Origin: Segetibacter koreensis DSM 18137 | Lineage (GTDB): Bacteria; Bacteroidota; Bacteroidia; Chitinophagales; Chitinophagaceae | Length of the DNA: 64,000 nt | Assembly (NCBI RefSeq): GCF_000374045.1 | Contig: NZ_KB893314.1 | Span: 271,372-335,371 of the forward strand | Direction: 5' to 3' | Part shown: one piece after another, positions 9,073-17,509 of the stretch | Layout: each line of letters opens with the position of its first letter | How positions within the stretch are numbered: position 1 is the stretch's first letter | Notes under the pieces: model-generated | Database searches by the model: none | What the model was told of the DNA's origin: nothing | What the model saw: only the letters and a program-made list of their open reading frames with translations | Translations under genes and position numbers: made by a program

Positions 9073-12000
9073 ACTACAGTTATTTTTCAAGCATTCGACT
9101 GAAATTAATCCCTCTTAAATTTTGCTTTCTGGGATTTTTTCTGTTTTGTGCCCGGGCAACAATTTCAGCACAATCCTCTGACACGCTTTCCCCCGTTGCC
9201 GATGCCTTTGTAAGAAATGGCAGCTATGCGTCAACCAATTATGGAAGTGATACAAGCTTAATTGTAAAAAGTGCCACATCTAGCGGCTATAGTCGTTCAT
9301 CTTACCTTAAATTTTCACTTAATACCCTTACTAACATAAGTTCAGCTAAGATCCGTATTTATGGTCGCAATACAGATAATACATCCAGTATTACTATTTC
9401 AGCCTATAGTATAGATAACGATTCGTGGAGCGAAAGCACAATATCATATAACAATGCTCCCGCCACCACCTCTGCGGCTTTAAGTTCTGCGGGGGTGACT
9501 GACCAGGGAAAATATTATGAATTTGATGTAACAAACTACGTAAAGGCTCAATTTGCAGGAGATAAAATTGTTAGCTTTTTAATAAAAGACGCGTCTACAC
9601 AAAATAAAAATATAGTCTTTAACAGTAAAGAAAATCTAAACAATACTCCTCAACTGGTAGTTACCGGTCCGGCTCCTGATCTGGCTCTACTTCCGCTGGC
9701 CGACGCATTTGTGCGTAACGGAAGTTATGGTGGAACCAACTATGGCAGCGATACTTCTTTGATTATAAAGGGCTCTACTTCCTCTGGCTACACCCGTGCA
9801 TCATACTTAAAATTTTCACTTGGTAATGCAAGTAAAGTAGGCGCGGCAAAATTGAGAATATTTGGCAGAAATGCAGATAACACTGCAAGTGTTAATATTT
9901 CCGCGTACAGTGTAGACAATGACTCCTGGACAGAAAGTACGATAACATTTAGCAACGCGCCTACTGCTTCAACGACTGCATTAAGCTCTGCAAGTGTTAC
10001 TGATCAATCTCAATATTACGAGTTTGATGTAACAGATTACGTTAAAGCACAATTTGCCGGGGATAAAGTGGTCAGTTTTTTAGTAAAAGATCCTTCTAAT
10101 CAAAATAAAAATCTTGTTTTCAACAGTAAAGAAAATGGTATAAATGCTCCACAGTTAGTTATTGGAGCAGATGAACCTGAAGCACCGCAGGGTAACGTGA
10201 TGTTATTTGTAGAGAACCTTGACAGATTTCCCTCAAACGACCTATTCGTATTTTCCCGGGTTCAAATTCCGTGGAGCAGAGATGGCATAACTTATAATGC
10301 AAATCATGATTCATTAACTGTTAGAATTCATAATAAAGGAATTAATAATCTTGTTATAAAAGATCTCTCTTTATCAAATAATGCATGGCAATTTGTTAAG
10401 CTAAAAGGAGTTGATTATGTAGCGGGAACTTCTTTACCGATTACTATTACTTCAGGAAACTATGCAGATTTAACGGTGAAGTTTGTAGCAGCAGATGCAG
10501 GCACAAGAGTGAAAATTTTGCAAGACACTCTTACCATTACATCAAATGATGATAAGTTTCCTTCAAAAAATGTGTTTTTTAGCGGAATATGGCAGAAGCA
10601 AGGAGAATCGAATAATGAGCCTTATGCACAGGAAATAATTACTGCTTTTGGATTTAAAACCAAAACTGGATTTAGTCATACAGATCCTGATAAAGGTGAT
10701 AGTACAAAACTTAAAGGAGACGAAATACTTCCCTCTTATTTTGTAACTGCAGATCCATCGTTGCCTATTACAATCAGGCAAATGGCATCATATCATGGTT
10801 GTTGTACTCAGCCTGAAAGAATAATGTGGTATTCCAAAGGTTCAGATTCTTTAATTTCTGTTTTTTCTCACATCGGCAAAGATGCCCAATCGGTTTTGCC
10901 TCGCAAGGGTACGCCTAATACTCCTGCTGAAGGGTCTATCAATCCCACAACGCCTTTTGGATTTAAAGTAGGTGGAAGGGATTATACAGATGCTAAAAAG
11001 AATCCGAGTGGAAAAATTGGTATTCGCGTATGGAAGGCTTTTGATGCAAAAGGAAACATTATGCCTAATACTTATATTATTTCTAATGATTATTTAGGCA
11101 GTCAGTATACCAATTACGACTATAATGACAATATGTACCTTGTCAAAAACATTAAACCTTTAAATGGTTCTGCCTTTTTCTCTGCTTTAGATGCAGCCCC
11201 TTCGGCCGTGGATTTTGGAGAACAAATTTTGCAAAGTCAAAATTCTCTTCAGTTAAATCTTTCAAGCCTTGGAAACACTTATCCTGATGGCTCAAAAGAT
11301 CCTGCAATTACGATAGCATCAATTGCGATAGCAGGAGAAAACAAATCAGAATTTACTGCTTCAATGCCGGTAAAAACTTCTTTAGACCCACAGGAAAATA
11401 CTGCCATGACCATAAATTTTAACCCAACTTCTGAAGGGTTGAAAATAGCAGATCTACTAGTATATTACAATAATTCACAATCGCCGCTACGTGTACCACT
11501 TTATGGTATAGCAAAAGCTTCAACCTCAACAGTAGTAGCAAATTATCGGGTTAACAGTGGTTCTGCAACTCCAATAACTATTAACGGCAAAACATGGAGT
11601 GCAGATAATCAGTATTCTTTCGATAATCTTGAACCATTTACTAATAGTAAATTATCAAAAATTTCCGGTACTGATGAAGACGCTTTATATCTAAAGGAAC
11701 AATCATCAAACGGAGACAAGAAACCATTCAGGTATGAGTTTCCTGTTACAAATGGTGATTACGTGGTTAGATTACATTTTGCTGAAATATACTGGGGAGC
11801 GCCTGGTACGGGACTTACAGGTGGTACTGGCTCAAGAGTCATGAATGTTTCTGTTGAAAATCAATTACGATTAGTAAATTTTGATGTAACACAGGAAGTA
11901 GGCGGAGCAGCAGCGCTTGTTAAAAATCTACCTGTAACAGTTACAGATGGTAAATTAAATATTGACTTTTCTGCAACTGTAAACAGGCCAATGGTTATGG

Positions 12001-12332
12001 CAGTAGAGGTGTATAGCTTCCGCTCTGGTACAGCTGCAAGGCCAGCTTTATCTGCCATTTCTGATAGCAATGTAAAAAAAGTGAAAGCTTATCCAAACCC
12101 GGTTCAAAAAATGCTAATGCTTCAATTTCCGATCACATACTCTGGAAATTCTGATCTTCAAATTGTAGATGCAACAGGCAAAACGTATGAAATGGGTAAA
12201 TTTAAAATACTGCCTGGAGGTTCAAATATGCAGGTAGATATCTCAAGATTATCTTTAAAACCTGGATTTTATTACTTAAAAATAGTATCTGAAACAAGAC
12301 CAGTCGAAACAATTAAATTAATAGTTCCTTAG
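9063..12332 (+). CDS. Large secreted protein: two DNRLRE modules, anchor-D Ig folds, malectin, T9SS sorting domain
   Basis: The 1089-residue product begins at a GTG and has a signal peptide ending near ATISAQ (residue 37). Residues about 41-203 and 207-368 are two DNRLRE (CBM96-like) modules very similar to each other (SPVADAFVRNGSY and LPLADAFVRNGSY; both with FNSKEN near the end). From about residue 378 it follows the protein at 6552 throughout: Ig-like region, choice-of-anchor-D repeat (about 713-818), malectin domain (about 826-986) and a T9SS sorting domain (AYPNPVQKMLMLQF). This suggests tandem gene duplication plus gain or loss of the DNRLRE pair. DNRLRE and malectin domains bind carbohydrate in characterised proteins; no enzyme domain was recognised. 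Confidence 0.82.
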   Translation: MNKNYSYFSSIRLKLIPLKFCFLGFFLFCARATISAQSSDTLSPVADAFVRNGSYASTNYGSDTSLIVKSATSSGYSRSSYLKFSLNTLTNISSAKIRIYGRNTDNTSSITISAYSIDNDSWSESTISYNNAPATTSAALSSAGVTDQGKYYEFDVTNYVKAQFAGDKIVSFLIKDASTQNKNIVFNSKENLNNTPQLVVTGPAPDLALLPLADAFVRNGSYGGTNYGSDTSLIIKGSTSSGYTRASYLKFSLGNASKVGAAKLRIFGRNADNTASVNISAYSVDNDSWTESTITFSNAPTASTTALSSASVTDQSQYYEFDVTDYVKAQFAGDKVVSFLVKDPSNQNKNLVFNSKENGINAPQLVIGADEPEAPQGNVMLFVENLDRFPSNDLFVFSRVQIPWSRDGITYNANHDSLTVRIHNKGINNLVIKDLSLSNNAWQFVKLKGVDYVAGTSLPITITSGNYADLTVKFVAADAGTRVKILQDTLTITSNDDKFPSKNVFFSGIWQKQGESNNEPYAQEIITAFGFKTKTGFSHTDPDKGDSTKLKGDEILPSYFVTADPSLPITIRQMASYHGCCTQPERIMWYSKGSDSLISVFSHIGKDAQSVLPRKGTPNTPAEGSINPTTPFGFKVGGRDYTDAKKNPSGKIGIRVWKAFDAKGNIMPNTYIISNDYLGSQYTNYDYNDNMYLVKNIKPLNGSAFFSALDAAPSAVDFGEQILQSQNSLQLNLSSLGNTYPDGSKDPAITIASIAIAGENKSEFTASMPVKTSLDPQENTAMTINFNPTSEGLKIADLLVYYNNSQSPLRVPLYGIAKASTSTVVANYRVNSGSATPITINGKTWSADNQYSFDNLEPFTNSKLSKISGTDEDALYLKEQSSNGDKKPFRYEFPVTNGDYVVRLHFAEIYWGAPGTGLTGGTGSRVMNVSVENQLRLVNFDVTQEVGGAAALVKNLPVTVTDGKLNIDFSATVNRPMVMAVEVYSFRSGTAARPALSAISDSNVKKVKAYPNPVQKMLMLQFPITYSGNSDLQIVDATGKTYEMGKFKILPGGSNMQVDISRLSLKPGFYYLKIVSETRPVETIKLIVP

Positions 12333-12397
12333 TCGTCAATAGTATTTTAAAGTACTAAGCAATGCTCCATCAGAAAAAGTAGAACTTAGTATAAAAA

Positions 12398-12445
12398 AAA
12401 AGCATTAGAAAATCCGCATCCAACGTCGGATTTTCTAATGCTTTT
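12398..12445. terminator. Strong rho-independent terminator closing the T9SS cargo cluster
   Basis: A perfect 19-bp stem (12398-12416 with 12427-12445) with a 10-nt loop is flanked by an A run on the left and T-rich sequence on the right. It could stop transcription from both sides. Confidence 0.88.
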
Positions 12446-12655
12446 CGTTTTTACTACTTTTCTAAAAATGGCAAATAAAATAGTTAGAACTTGTCAACTA
12501 TTATTATTTCAAATTTTAATTTCATTTTGGATTAATAGTTACTTCAATTATTAACGGGGATGGTTATAATTATATAGCTGCTTTTCCGAAGAAAAAGAAT
12601 CTTACATAGAAAGATGTCTTAGCTGAAATTCAAAAAACCATATCTATTTCTACGC

Positions 12656-12895
12656 TTAATGTTCATTTTTACCAATGGCTTCACTAAATTCTTCCTCTAG
12701 CTTTAATAATACATACGGAAGACGATTGCCGACAATTCTCCAGGCCTGGTCTTTATTTTTATGCATCCTGCATTTTATATCCTTCCCTTCAACTTTAACG
12801 GCTACATCGTACCATGTGTCTTTAATGTTTATATAATCCCTGAAAAACTCGACATCGTATAACCCTACCTTTTTAATAAAATACTCTTTTATCAT
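12656..12895 (-). CDS. Small hypothetical protein (79 aa)
   Basis: This isolated minus-strand ORF starts at ATG (12893-12895). The product is charged and soluble, with a credible composition (MIKEYFIKKVGLYDVEFF, then EEEFSEAIGKNEH at the end), no signal peptide and no membrane segment. The pattern of a basic Lys/Trp-rich middle followed by an acidic helix looks like a real small protein, but no family was recognised. No clear promoter or terminator accompanies it. It could be a chance frame. Confidence 0.5.
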   Translation of the reverse strand: MIKEYFIKKVGLYDVEFFRDYINIKDTWYDVAVKVEGKDIKCRMHKNKDQAWRIVGNRLPYVLLKLEEEFSEAIGKNEH

Positions 12896-13366
12896 ATTCG
12901 ACAGTGTTTATTTTAGTGATGTTTGTACCAACGTCCATTACCCCGCTTCAGTAATCAAACTTTTAATTAACATCCATATAAAAATCCTATCAAAATCATT
13001 TATTATAGAGAAAGTGGAATGATAAATTTCATATTAAAAAGTACAACCATGTCTTGTTTTATAAAAGTAACAAGTACTTAATGTAGTTTGTAATACGCGG
13101 ACCATTGATAGATAAATGTAAGATAAGCTTTATTACTAAAAAAGCCTAAAAGCTTTTAATAATGACATTATATAAAACCTTTTTAAAGGGCAATGAAAGT
13201 TTATATAACTAATTGAATTTATTGCAGAAATAAATTTAATTTATGAATTGCATAAGCAATGTGCCTAATATTTATGGTTTCTTTTTTAAAATAGCAGATA
13301 GTTGAACTAAATTTGAATTTTACTGACATAACCATGGGTTGTTGTGTCTACAGTTAAATAACTAAT
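12896..13366. other. 471-bp AT-rich intergenic region with a -7-like box
   Basis: No gene is visible. TAAATTTG at 13308-13315 matches the TAnnTTTG element and would start transcription near 13322, some 45 bases before the oxidoreductase ATG; a TTG at the right distance is missing, so the promoter call is weak. Confidence 0.35.
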
Positions 13367-14311
13367 ATGAAAGCAATTATATTAAAAGAAGCAGGCGGAC
13401 CTGAAAACCTGGTTATAAAAGATATCCCAGTTCCTGTTCCTAAAAAAGACGAAGTGCTGGTTAAGGTAAAAGCGATAAGTGTGAATCCTGTAGATATAAA
13501 AACTCGAAAAGGCCTTTCTCTTTATAATGAATTAAAAAATGATGAACCTATTATTTTAGGTTGGGACATTGCGGGAGAAGTTGTGCAGACTGGTGAAGAT
13601 GTGACTTCGTTGGAAGAAGGCGATGAAGTATTTGGAATGATAAATTTTCCCGGCCACGGCAAAGCATATGCAGAATATGTTACTGCACCTGCAAACCATT
13701 TAGCAGAAAAGCCGGATTTAATATCAACACAGGAAGCTGCTGCAGGAACATTAGCAGCGCTAACTGCATGGCAGGTACTGCTGGATGAAGCAAAATTGCA
13801 GGCAGGAGAAAAAATTTTAATACATGCGGCAGCAGGCGGAGTTGGACATTTTGCAGTACAAATTGCAAAATACCTGGGTGCATATGTGATTGGAACAGCA
13901 TCAGAAGCCAACTACGATTTTGTAAAAGAACTGGGGGCCGACGATTTTGTAGATTATACTAAGGAAAAATTTGAAGACATAGTAAAAGACGCTGATGTTG
14001 TATTTGACACAGTAGGTGGAGACAATCCGCTTCGTTCTTTAGCTGTTTTAAAAGAAGGCGGAAGACTGGTTGCCATTGCAGGGGGTATAACAGACGAAGT
14101 GACCGAAATAGCAAAAAGTAAAAAAATTAAAGCATGGAGGCATCTTGTTCATTCTAACGGAGACGACATGGAGCAAATAGCGGAACTGATGGAAGCAGGT
14201 ACCATTAAAGCATATATATTTAAAGAATACCCGTTTGAAGAAATAGCGGAAGCACACAGGCAAATTGAGACAGGTAAGACAAGAGGTAAAGTTATAGTTA
14301 TTGTGCAATAA
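13367..14311 (+). CDS. NADP-dependent quinone/alkenal oxidoreductase, zinc-free MDR family
   Basis: This 314-residue protein belongs to the medium-chain dehydrogenase/reductase superfamily. The N-terminal GroES-like fold (VNPVDIKTRKG, LGWDIAGEVVQTGEDV) is followed by a Rossmann domain whose nucleotide loop is HAAAGGVGHFAVQIAKYLG (about residues 152-170). The cysteine-rich structural zinc lobe of alcohol dehydrogenases is absent, which places it with quinone oxidoreductases and alkenal reductases. It probably reduces quinones or unsaturated carbonyls using NADPH in the cytoplasm. It stands alone, so its physiological substrate cannot be read from context. Confidence 0.88.
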   Translation: MKAIILKEAGGPENLVIKDIPVPVPKKDEVLVKVKAISVNPVDIKTRKGLSLYNELKNDEPIILGWDIAGEVVQTGEDVTSLEEGDEVFGMINFPGHGKAYAEYVTAPANHLAEKPDLISTQEAAAGTLAALTAWQVLLDEAKLQAGEKILIHAAAGGVGHFAVQIAKYLGAYVIGTASEANYDFVKELGADDFVDYTKEKFEDIVKDADVVFDTVGGDNPLRSLAVLKEGGRLVAIAGGITDEVTEIAKSKKIKAWRHLVHSNGDDMEQIAELMEAGTIKAYIFKEYPFEEIAEAHRQIETGKTRGKVIVIVQ

Positions 14312-14550
14312 TGTAATGACAAAGGCTTATGCCCCTACCCTACCCCTACATCAAGAAATGATTGGAAGCCGACTGACAAAAAAGATGTAAAGCAGATAGG
14401 GATTAAAGAAATTAGATAGCGATCTTATATTTTTAGTCATGCAAAGCACTACGATGAGTTCAATTACGTTTTACTTATTTAGCAGCTTTATTAGTATAAT
14501 GGAGGTAGGTTTTATCGAAGTTTTACAATATCTGGTTTTATTACCTGTAT

Positions 14551-15462
14551 TTATTCTGTTATAAATCCATATTTCTTATAAACTGCTTTACTGGCTTCAC
14601 TTACCAAAAAATCCATAAAGTCCTTAGCTGCTTTGGGATGAGGTGATGACTTCATCATACCTGCAACTGAAATAGCTTCTACGTTTTCTTTTGCAGGTAT
14701 TTCAATTATCTCAACAGGGTGTCCAATCATTTTTTGATAAAAAGCCTCGGTGTACCACACAGGTGCAGCATCAGATTGATTATACAAAATTCGCATTGGA
14801 GACTGTCGGTGATGTATTTGCGTTAAAAAAGTACTGCTTTCTTTTACCTTTGTTTCCATAACTGCCTTCTTCAGATCTTCACCACCAGCTTTTACATATG
14901 CTTCTTCAATTCGTTTTCCAATGCCTTCCCATGCGGGGTTAGGCATACTTACCCTCACATCACTTCTCCTTAAATCTGACAGTCCCTTTATATTTTTATT
15001 ATTGCCTTTTTGAACCATAATTGCCAGCCTGTTTTTACCATAAACCTCAGTTCTGCTAAACCAATCCGGCGTTTGGTCAATCCTGCTTTTTCCTGCCGTA
15101 TATACATCAGGTTTCAGGTTAATCCTGAGGTTTCCAATTGTCATAGTGACGCCTTCAATTTGTTTTGCAAGTATGCCGGGAGGGAGGGTCTCAACAAAGA
15201 CTCTCTGGTAGGCAGGATAAGCTCTTTTGAACGCTGCTATTAATTCGTCTATTACCATAAACTGGTTTCCACCAAAAAATACTACCAATTGAGGATCATT
15301 AATGTCCCCAAACAAATCAGGCACATTGTCTACACCGGGAACAGTAAAATGCACACCACTTTCAGGGGGTGCATTCCATGGCGGGTCAAAGCGGTGATCT
15401 TGTGCATTTGTAAATGTCTGAAGAGCTAACGAGAGTAACAATGTGAAGAATACATTTTTCAT
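14551..15462 (-). CDS. Periplasmic substrate-binding protein (type 2 PBP fold), orphan
   Basis: The ATG at 15462 is preferred over the upstream GTG at 15534 because it begins a signal peptide (MKNVFFTLLLSLALQTFTNAQ); the mature part is about 280 residues. The region FFGGNQFMVIDELIAAFKRAYPAYQ and the later SDLRRSDVRVSMPNPAWEGIG resemble extracellular solute-binding proteins of the molybdate/tungstate and spermidine/iron type. The end (AKDFMDFLVSEASKAVYKKYGF) is the classic closing helix of that fold. No permease or ATPase gene is nearby, so it is an orphan binding protein or serves transport parts encoded elsewhere. The ligand is unknown. Confidence 0.7.
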   Translation of the reverse strand: MKNVFFTLLLSLALQTFTNAQDHRFDPPWNAPPESGVHFTVPGVDNVPDLFGDINDPQLVVFFGGNQFMVIDELIAAFKRAYPAYQRVFVETLPPGILAKQIEGVTMTIGNLRINLKPDVYTAGKSRIDQTPDWFSRTEVYGKNRLAIMVQKGNNKNIKGLSDLRRSDVRVSMPNPAWEGIGKRIEEAYVKAGGEDLKKAVMETKVKESSTFLTQIHHRQSPMRILYNQSDAAPVWYTEAFYQKMIGHPVEIIEIPAKENVEAISVAGMMKSSPHPKAAKDFMDFLVSEASKAVYKKYGFITE

Positions 15463-15794
15463 TTTATTTTTTTTAAAGTAATATCTTTTTAACCCGTTAT
15501 TATTTTTTAAAGCCTGCCTTTCTTGCGTTTGCACTCAGTTACTAGTAATATTTTTCGGTCGTTAATATGGGTTTACGAGATCGCAGTTATGTTGCTTCTT
15601 ATTAAAAGCAGCATAATGGCATTAGCATTTACAATTAAGGTAAAGGATTGCTACGTGTCAAATTAAGACAATATTTATTAAAGAGGCTGCAGATTTAAAA
15701 AATTGAATAATACAACACTTTACCAAGTTCTATTCTTCTTGCATCACTTGCAATAACATCATTGCTTTCATACTTTCGTACTAAAATTGTTCAA
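15463..15794. other. 332-bp divergent intergenic region
   Basis: It lies between the minus-strand binding protein and the plus-strand HAD gene. The only element recognised is the promoter-like pair at 15748-15778. No small gene or hairpin is evident. Confidence 0.35.
15748..15778 (+). promoter_or_regulatory. Promoter-like pair before the HAD/TauE operon
   Basis: TTG at 15748-15750, a 20-bp spacer, and TACTTTCG at 15771-15778 (seven of eight bases of TAnnTTTG). The expected start near 15785 leaves a leader of about 10 bases before the ATG at 15795. Confidence 0.42.
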
Positions 15795-16472
15795 ATGACA
15801 AAACAGCCTAAGCTCATCCTGCTCGATGTGTATGGAACCCTATTGGATTTAACCGAGATACAAAAAAGAGTGAACAATTTGCTTGATAGTAAAAGAGGTT
15901 ATATGTTGTGGTTCGAGCTTTTTATGGAATACTGTTTTGTAGATAATTGTACTGTACAGTTTAATGATTTTACTTCCATCGCTAAAGCTACTATGCAAAT
16001 GGCGGGTCAGGCCCTTCGCAGAACTATTGATGAAGACGATATGAATAATATACTGGAACTTTTAAAACATCTTCCTTTACACGAAGGTGTTCAGGAAGGA
16101 CTATCGCATTTACATCAGCAGGGCTTCCGAATTGCAGCCCTTACTAACTCGCCAGAACAAACCGTAAGAGAACGAATGGAACGGACGGGCTTAATTTCTT
16201 ACTTTGAAATGGTGTTAAGTGCAGAGCATGTAAAAAAATACAAACCCTGCATTGAAGTATATGAATGGGCTGCCAAAAAACTAAAAATAAGTCTTAACGA
16301 GGTATTGTTGGTATCAGCGCATGGATGGGATATTGCCGGGGCTTCCAATGCCGGAATGCAGACTGCTTATATTAAACAAAGCAATCAAATGCTTTATCCC
16401 TTGGCTCCGCGACCCAACTTTACCTGCACTACCATTACTGACCTTGCATGTCAAATTGAAGCCATAAGATAA
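15795..16472 (+). CDS. HAD-superfamily hydrolase, haloacid dehalogenase-like
   Basis: The ATG at 15795 is preferred to the TTG at 15762 because the HAD nucleophile motif then sits near the N-terminus as usual (LILLDVYGTLLDL, Asp11). The second motif (LTNSPEQT), the Lys region (KKYKPCIEVYEWAAKKL) and the acidic-loop equivalent (VSAHGWDIAGASNAGM) are all present and resemble L-2-haloacid dehalogenase-like (type II) enzymes, in which the last loop is SxHxxD rather than DD. It may hydrolyse a 2-haloacid or a small phosphate ester. It is followed after four bases by a TauE/SafE gene, so the two are probably co-transcribed. Confidence 0.82.
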   Translation: MTKQPKLILLDVYGTLLDLTEIQKRVNNLLDSKRGYMLWFELFMEYCFVDNCTVQFNDFTSIAKATMQMAGQALRRTIDEDDMNNILELLKHLPLHEGVQEGLSHLHQQGFRIAALTNSPEQTVRERMERTGLISYFEMVLSAEHVKKYKPCIEVYEWAAKKLKISLNEVLLVSAHGWDIAGASNAGMQTAYIKQSNQMLYPLAPRPNFTCTTITDLACQIEAIR

Positions 16473-16476
16473 CGTC

Positions 16477-17241
16477 ATGACCGAGTTAAATGAAGGTAAA
16501 ATATTTGTTATTGGCGCTGCTGTCGGCTTTCTTTCGGGTCTTTTAGGAAAGGGTGGAAGTGCAATTACTACACCTTCTCTTCAAATATTTGCCGGTGTCA
16601 CTCCATTTGCTGCACTTGCTTCTCCCCTTCCGGCAACACTTCCTACTACACTTTCTGCCTCTTTTGCATACAGGGGTAAAAATCTAATAAATGGAAAAGT
16701 CACTCTAATTAGTATTTTACTCGGCATTCCTGCTACCATTATAGGTTCTTACTTCAGCAATCTAATAAAAGGAAGTGTGCTAATGATATTAACCGCCCTC
16801 TTTGTTTTATCACTTGGAATTTCCTTTTTCATTACAACCTCTGCAGAGTTACAAGTCTCAAAAGACATTGTCCCTTTATGGAAAATAATTATAGTCGCTG
16901 TCACAGTGGGCTTACTTTCCGGACTGCTGGCTAATAGTGGCGGTGTTTTATTTGGCCCGTTGTTTATCAGGTTTTTGAAAATGCCTACTAAAAAAGCACT
17001 TGCCTGTAGCTTAATTGTTTCTGCAGGATTAGCTGTTCCCGGTACCCTTGCTCATTGGTATTTTGGCCATATTGACTGGATGATTGTTTTGCTTCTTTCC
17101 CTCGGCTCGATTCCTTTTTCTTATATTGGAGCCAAAGTTGCGCTACGAATGAATAATATAATGTTGGAAAAAATATTTGCTGTTATGCTGGTACTATTTG
17201 GAGGTTTCGACGTTTTTTTCACTATTACCCATTGGAAATAA
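16477..17241 (+). CDS. TauE/SafE family anion exporter
   Basis: This 254-residue integral membrane protein has about eight hydrophobic segments in two similar halves, each with the Gly-rich family signature: VGFLSGLLGKGGSAITTPSL near the start and VGLLSGLLANSGGVLFGPLF in the middle. Family members move sulfite, sulfoacetate or other small organic anions across the inner membrane. The tight link to the HAD gene upstream suggests that it may import a substrate or export a product of that enzyme, such as an acid anion. This link is inference from spacing only. Confidence 0.85.
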   Translation: MTELNEGKIFVIGAAVGFLSGLLGKGGSAITTPSLQIFAGVTPFAALASPLPATLPTTLSASFAYRGKNLINGKVTLISILLGIPATIIGSYFSNLIKGSVLMILTALFVLSLGISFFITTSAELQVSKDIVPLWKIIIVAVTVGLLSGLLANSGGVLFGPLFIRFLKMPTKKALACSLIVSAGLAVPGTLAHWYFGHIDWMIVLLLSLGSIPFSYIGAKVALRMNNIMLEKIFAVMLVLFGGFDVFFTITHWK

Positions 17242-17509
17242 AAATACCAAAGAATAAAAAAACACGAGGAAACTATCGTTACGTTAACTATTAAAAAACT
17301 TTCCCACTTTTTATTTTCCAGCCAGCCGGCTTCTTTCCGGGGTTTTATTTTTATGAATTAACCGGCTCAGTGCCTACTTTCCCATTTTCCTATGTAGATG
17401 TTCTGAAACTTTCTTACTTAACAGGAAACAATTAGTTCATCTTGGCTTAACAATTTGGTAACATAAGATGATCACTTTTGCATTTGAAAAATGTAAAAGA
17501 AATAAGTTT

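Noticed and set aside
13522-13911. 129-codon minus-strand ORF
   Set aside because: It lies wholly inside the oxidoreductase gene and has the Ala/Ser/Cys-rich look of a reverse-frame shadow.
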